In this document: one piece after another, positions 62,414-64,000 of the stretch
Layout of the letters: each line of letters begins with the position of its first letter
Position numbering within the stretch: position 1 is the stretch's first letter
Source: Lobosporangium transversale
Taxonomy: Eukaryota > Mortierellomycota > Mortierellomycetes > Mortierellales > Mortierellaceae
Reading direction: 5' to 3'
NCBI RefSeq assembly: GCF_002105155.1
Contig: NW_019028981.1
Span: 908,501 to 972,500, forward strand
DNA length: 64,000 bases
The notes under the pieces: generated by a model
Database searches by the model: none
Seen by the model: only the letters and a program-made list of their open reading frames with translations
What the model was told of the DNA's origin: nothing
Made by a program: the position numbers and the translations under genes

Positions 62414-64000
62414 AATTAACTTGCTCATGTTAAGAACAAGAATGGATCGATTTGCTATCATGCCAAAAAAACTTTTCCCCCCTTCTAAAAAAAAAAAAAA
62501 AATACCTGAAACGCGACGGCCAGTTGTCAGATGCGGTTGTATAGGTGAGCTAATGCCGTTAGTCTCATGTGTTTCCGCGACGGTGGCAACACATGTATTC
62601 ATGGACATATCCTTCGCCGCTTCCAAGGCTTCCTTTTGAAGGAGCCATTGTGCTCGGTTACTGGCCAGTGTCGTAAGGAAAGGCGCTGCATCGGGTAAAA
62701 ATGCGGCTAAGCTTTCGAAATACGGCCGTACCACAAAGTCGGCAAATCCGAGTGAGATTTGTGCCTGATTATGCTGGTTCCGATCCATGTTGGGAGAGAT
62801 GGGCAGATTCCGAGCCTTTTCAATATCACCCTGTCGAAAGAACTCTTGAACGATCATATCAGACCATCGTTTGCAAAGTCCCCATGGCTTCACGGCGTTC
62901 GAAATATCAGCGGCATGCAAGAGGCAGTTACATAAACTCTGCCGAAGCTCTGGGGTCAAATTAAATGATGGGCGACCCATGTCGAGGCTGTGTGTTGTTT
63001 GAGTTGACTCTTCGGAGCATCCAGAGTCACTTGAAGATATAGATGATGTTGAGCTGATTGAGGATTGTCGACGATGGTGATCATGGTGATGGATATGCGA
63101 TGGTTGCTGAGCGACAGGACAGGATGAAAACCGTGAGCATAATGATGGGATTTTGTAAACAGTTGGTGATGATAATGCTGTACAATTGCAGCTAAAGCTA
63201 GACTGTGTGGGTGATGATTGAAGGGAAGTGTCTGGACCAGATTCAGCTTCTGTGGGCTCATTGTCGGAAATGGATGGAGAAGACAAAGGAGTGGAGATGA
63301 CTTCGATAAGAGTGTTGAGGTTGTTAAGCATGTCATAGTGGAAGGACATGTCTGTAGCCATGATGGCCTTGATCATGGCATCCTTCATTCCGTCCTCGGT
63401 CGGATGGTTACCCTCAGGGAGGATAGCATCAGGAGAGGAGGCAATGTTACGGAAGAGCTTATGTTTTGCAACAAGTTCCATAGCGAGCGAGCATGAGTAT
63501 TTTTCAAGGACTGAAGCCTCTCCGTATCGTTCATAGAGCTCTGTCTTTGCGTTCACTTGAAATAAATTGTTGAGGCCAGGCTAGATGCGAAGCATAAAGA
63601 GAAAAGAAAGAGAAAAGAAAGAGAAAAGACGTTTGAGAAAGTAATGGACCCATTCCTTTGTTAATCAATTGAACGTTCTATGTGAAAGAGTAAGAAGCAC
63701 GTTGATACGTTTTTAAATACTTTTTTTTATTTTTTTTTTTTATTTTTTACTTTTTATTTATTTTTTACTTACATGTCCAATATCATGACAAAGGCCAGCG
63801 AGTAAGAGCGTAGCCATGTCAGGCTTGGTCAGGTATTGAGAAGCATTCATGTCAAACAAGATGCGATAGAGAACAGCAGTGACATCGGCCGCATGGTAGA
63901 ATGAATGATAGTATGTAGCATGATAACCCTTGTCGACATCGATGATAAAGTCAAGGAGATCACTTTCGGAAATGCCTAGACATTCAACCAGACCCAACTT
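61369..64000 (-). CDS. PDE2: Class I cyclic nucleotide phosphodiesterase (PDE2-like), C-terminal part; gene continues beyond window
   Basis: The enzyme hydrolyses cAMP (or cGMP) to the 5'-monophosphate and so lowers PKA signalling. Visible exons on the minus strand: from beyond 64000 to 63773, 63580-62506, 62333-61369; phases agree. The catalytic HD domain shows YHSFYHAADV (proton donor and metal His) and the signature CHDIGHPGLNNLFQV, split by an intron after HDIGH. MATDMSFHYDML and the metal Asp in LLHAADISNAVKPW follow, then a final helix around NLPISPNMDRNQHNQAQISLGFADFVVRP. A Ser/His/Cys-rich insert of about 90 residues sits between TLIEVIS and LTPELRQ. After the domain comes a 330-residue disordered tail rich in Ser, Pro, Asn and His with basic patches (HKRLRYMDRSHRHH). 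The N-terminus lies outside the window. Confidence 0.92.

Overview
The window reads as nuclear DNA of an early-diverging filamentous fungus. The genes have short GT-AG introns, long A/T homopolymers fill introns and spacers, and the proteins include INO80, Mak5/DDX24, Sen34, Dcp1, Ser3 and mitochondrial citrate synthase. An RNF121-type E3, a NIPA-type Mg2+ transporter, a CaMKK-like kinase and Ser/Pro/His-rich protein tails would fit Mucoromycota, perhaps Mortierellomycotina. That placement is inference from style and was not tested by phylogeny. No tRNA, rRNA or CRISPR array was recognised.

Layout. 1-5.7 kb is a transposon graveyard. The 3' part of a Ty3/gypsy chromovirus, with a 195-bp LTR, abuts the end of a Tc1-like transposase gene on the other strand. 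That gene is interrupted by a 537-bp solo LTR. Further on, a 378-bp solo LTR of the chromovirus family itself carries a 179-bp LTR-like insert. 5.8-7.4 kb holds a decayed, unrecognised protein gene, and 7.4-11.9 kb is essentially gene-free with one LTR-like relic. From 11.9 kb the window is ordinary gene space: a Ras GTPase (11.9-14.2), a nine-exon INO80 ATPase (16.8-24.3), a phosphate-type MFS transporter (27.0-29.2), a NIPA Mg2+ transporter (29.6-31.9, minus), a Gdt1/TMEM165 transporter (34.8-36.3), Dcp1 (36.7-38.7, minus), Sen34 (39.0-40.0), an F-box protein (40.1-42.2, minus), Mak5/DDX24 (42.9-46.3, minus), citrate synthase (48.5-50.7), a small DUF4112-type membrane protein (51.1-52.0, minus), an RNF121-like E3 (52.3-54.1, minus), a CaMKK-like kinase (55.0-58.0), 3-phosphoglycerate dehydrogenase (58.4-60.3, minus) and the C-terminal part of a class I cyclic nucleotide phosphodiesterase (61.4 to the window end, minus).

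The genes are independent units rather than an operon. Several pairs share short spacers: DCP1/SEN34 are divergent over about 300 bp, RNF121-like/kinase are divergent over 0.9 kb, and phosphate transporter/NIPA, GDT1/DCP1, SEN34/F-box and kinase/SER3 are convergent. Ras, the CaMKK-like kinase and the phosphodiesterase belong to nutrient/cAMP/AMPK-type signalling. Three ion transporters (phosphate, Mg2+, Mn2+/Ca2+) fall within 10 kb. No evidence of co-regulation is visible in the sequence.

The most unusual material is the nested transposon stratigraphy at the left end, where target-site duplications can be read directly. I did not find a convincing wholly new biological system. The best candidates for something undescribed are the decayed gene at 5.8-7.4 kb and the faint relic near 33-34 kb. 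Exon joins were worked out by hand from splice sites and reading-frame phase. All are frame-consistent except one boundary in DCP1, which stays ambiguous.
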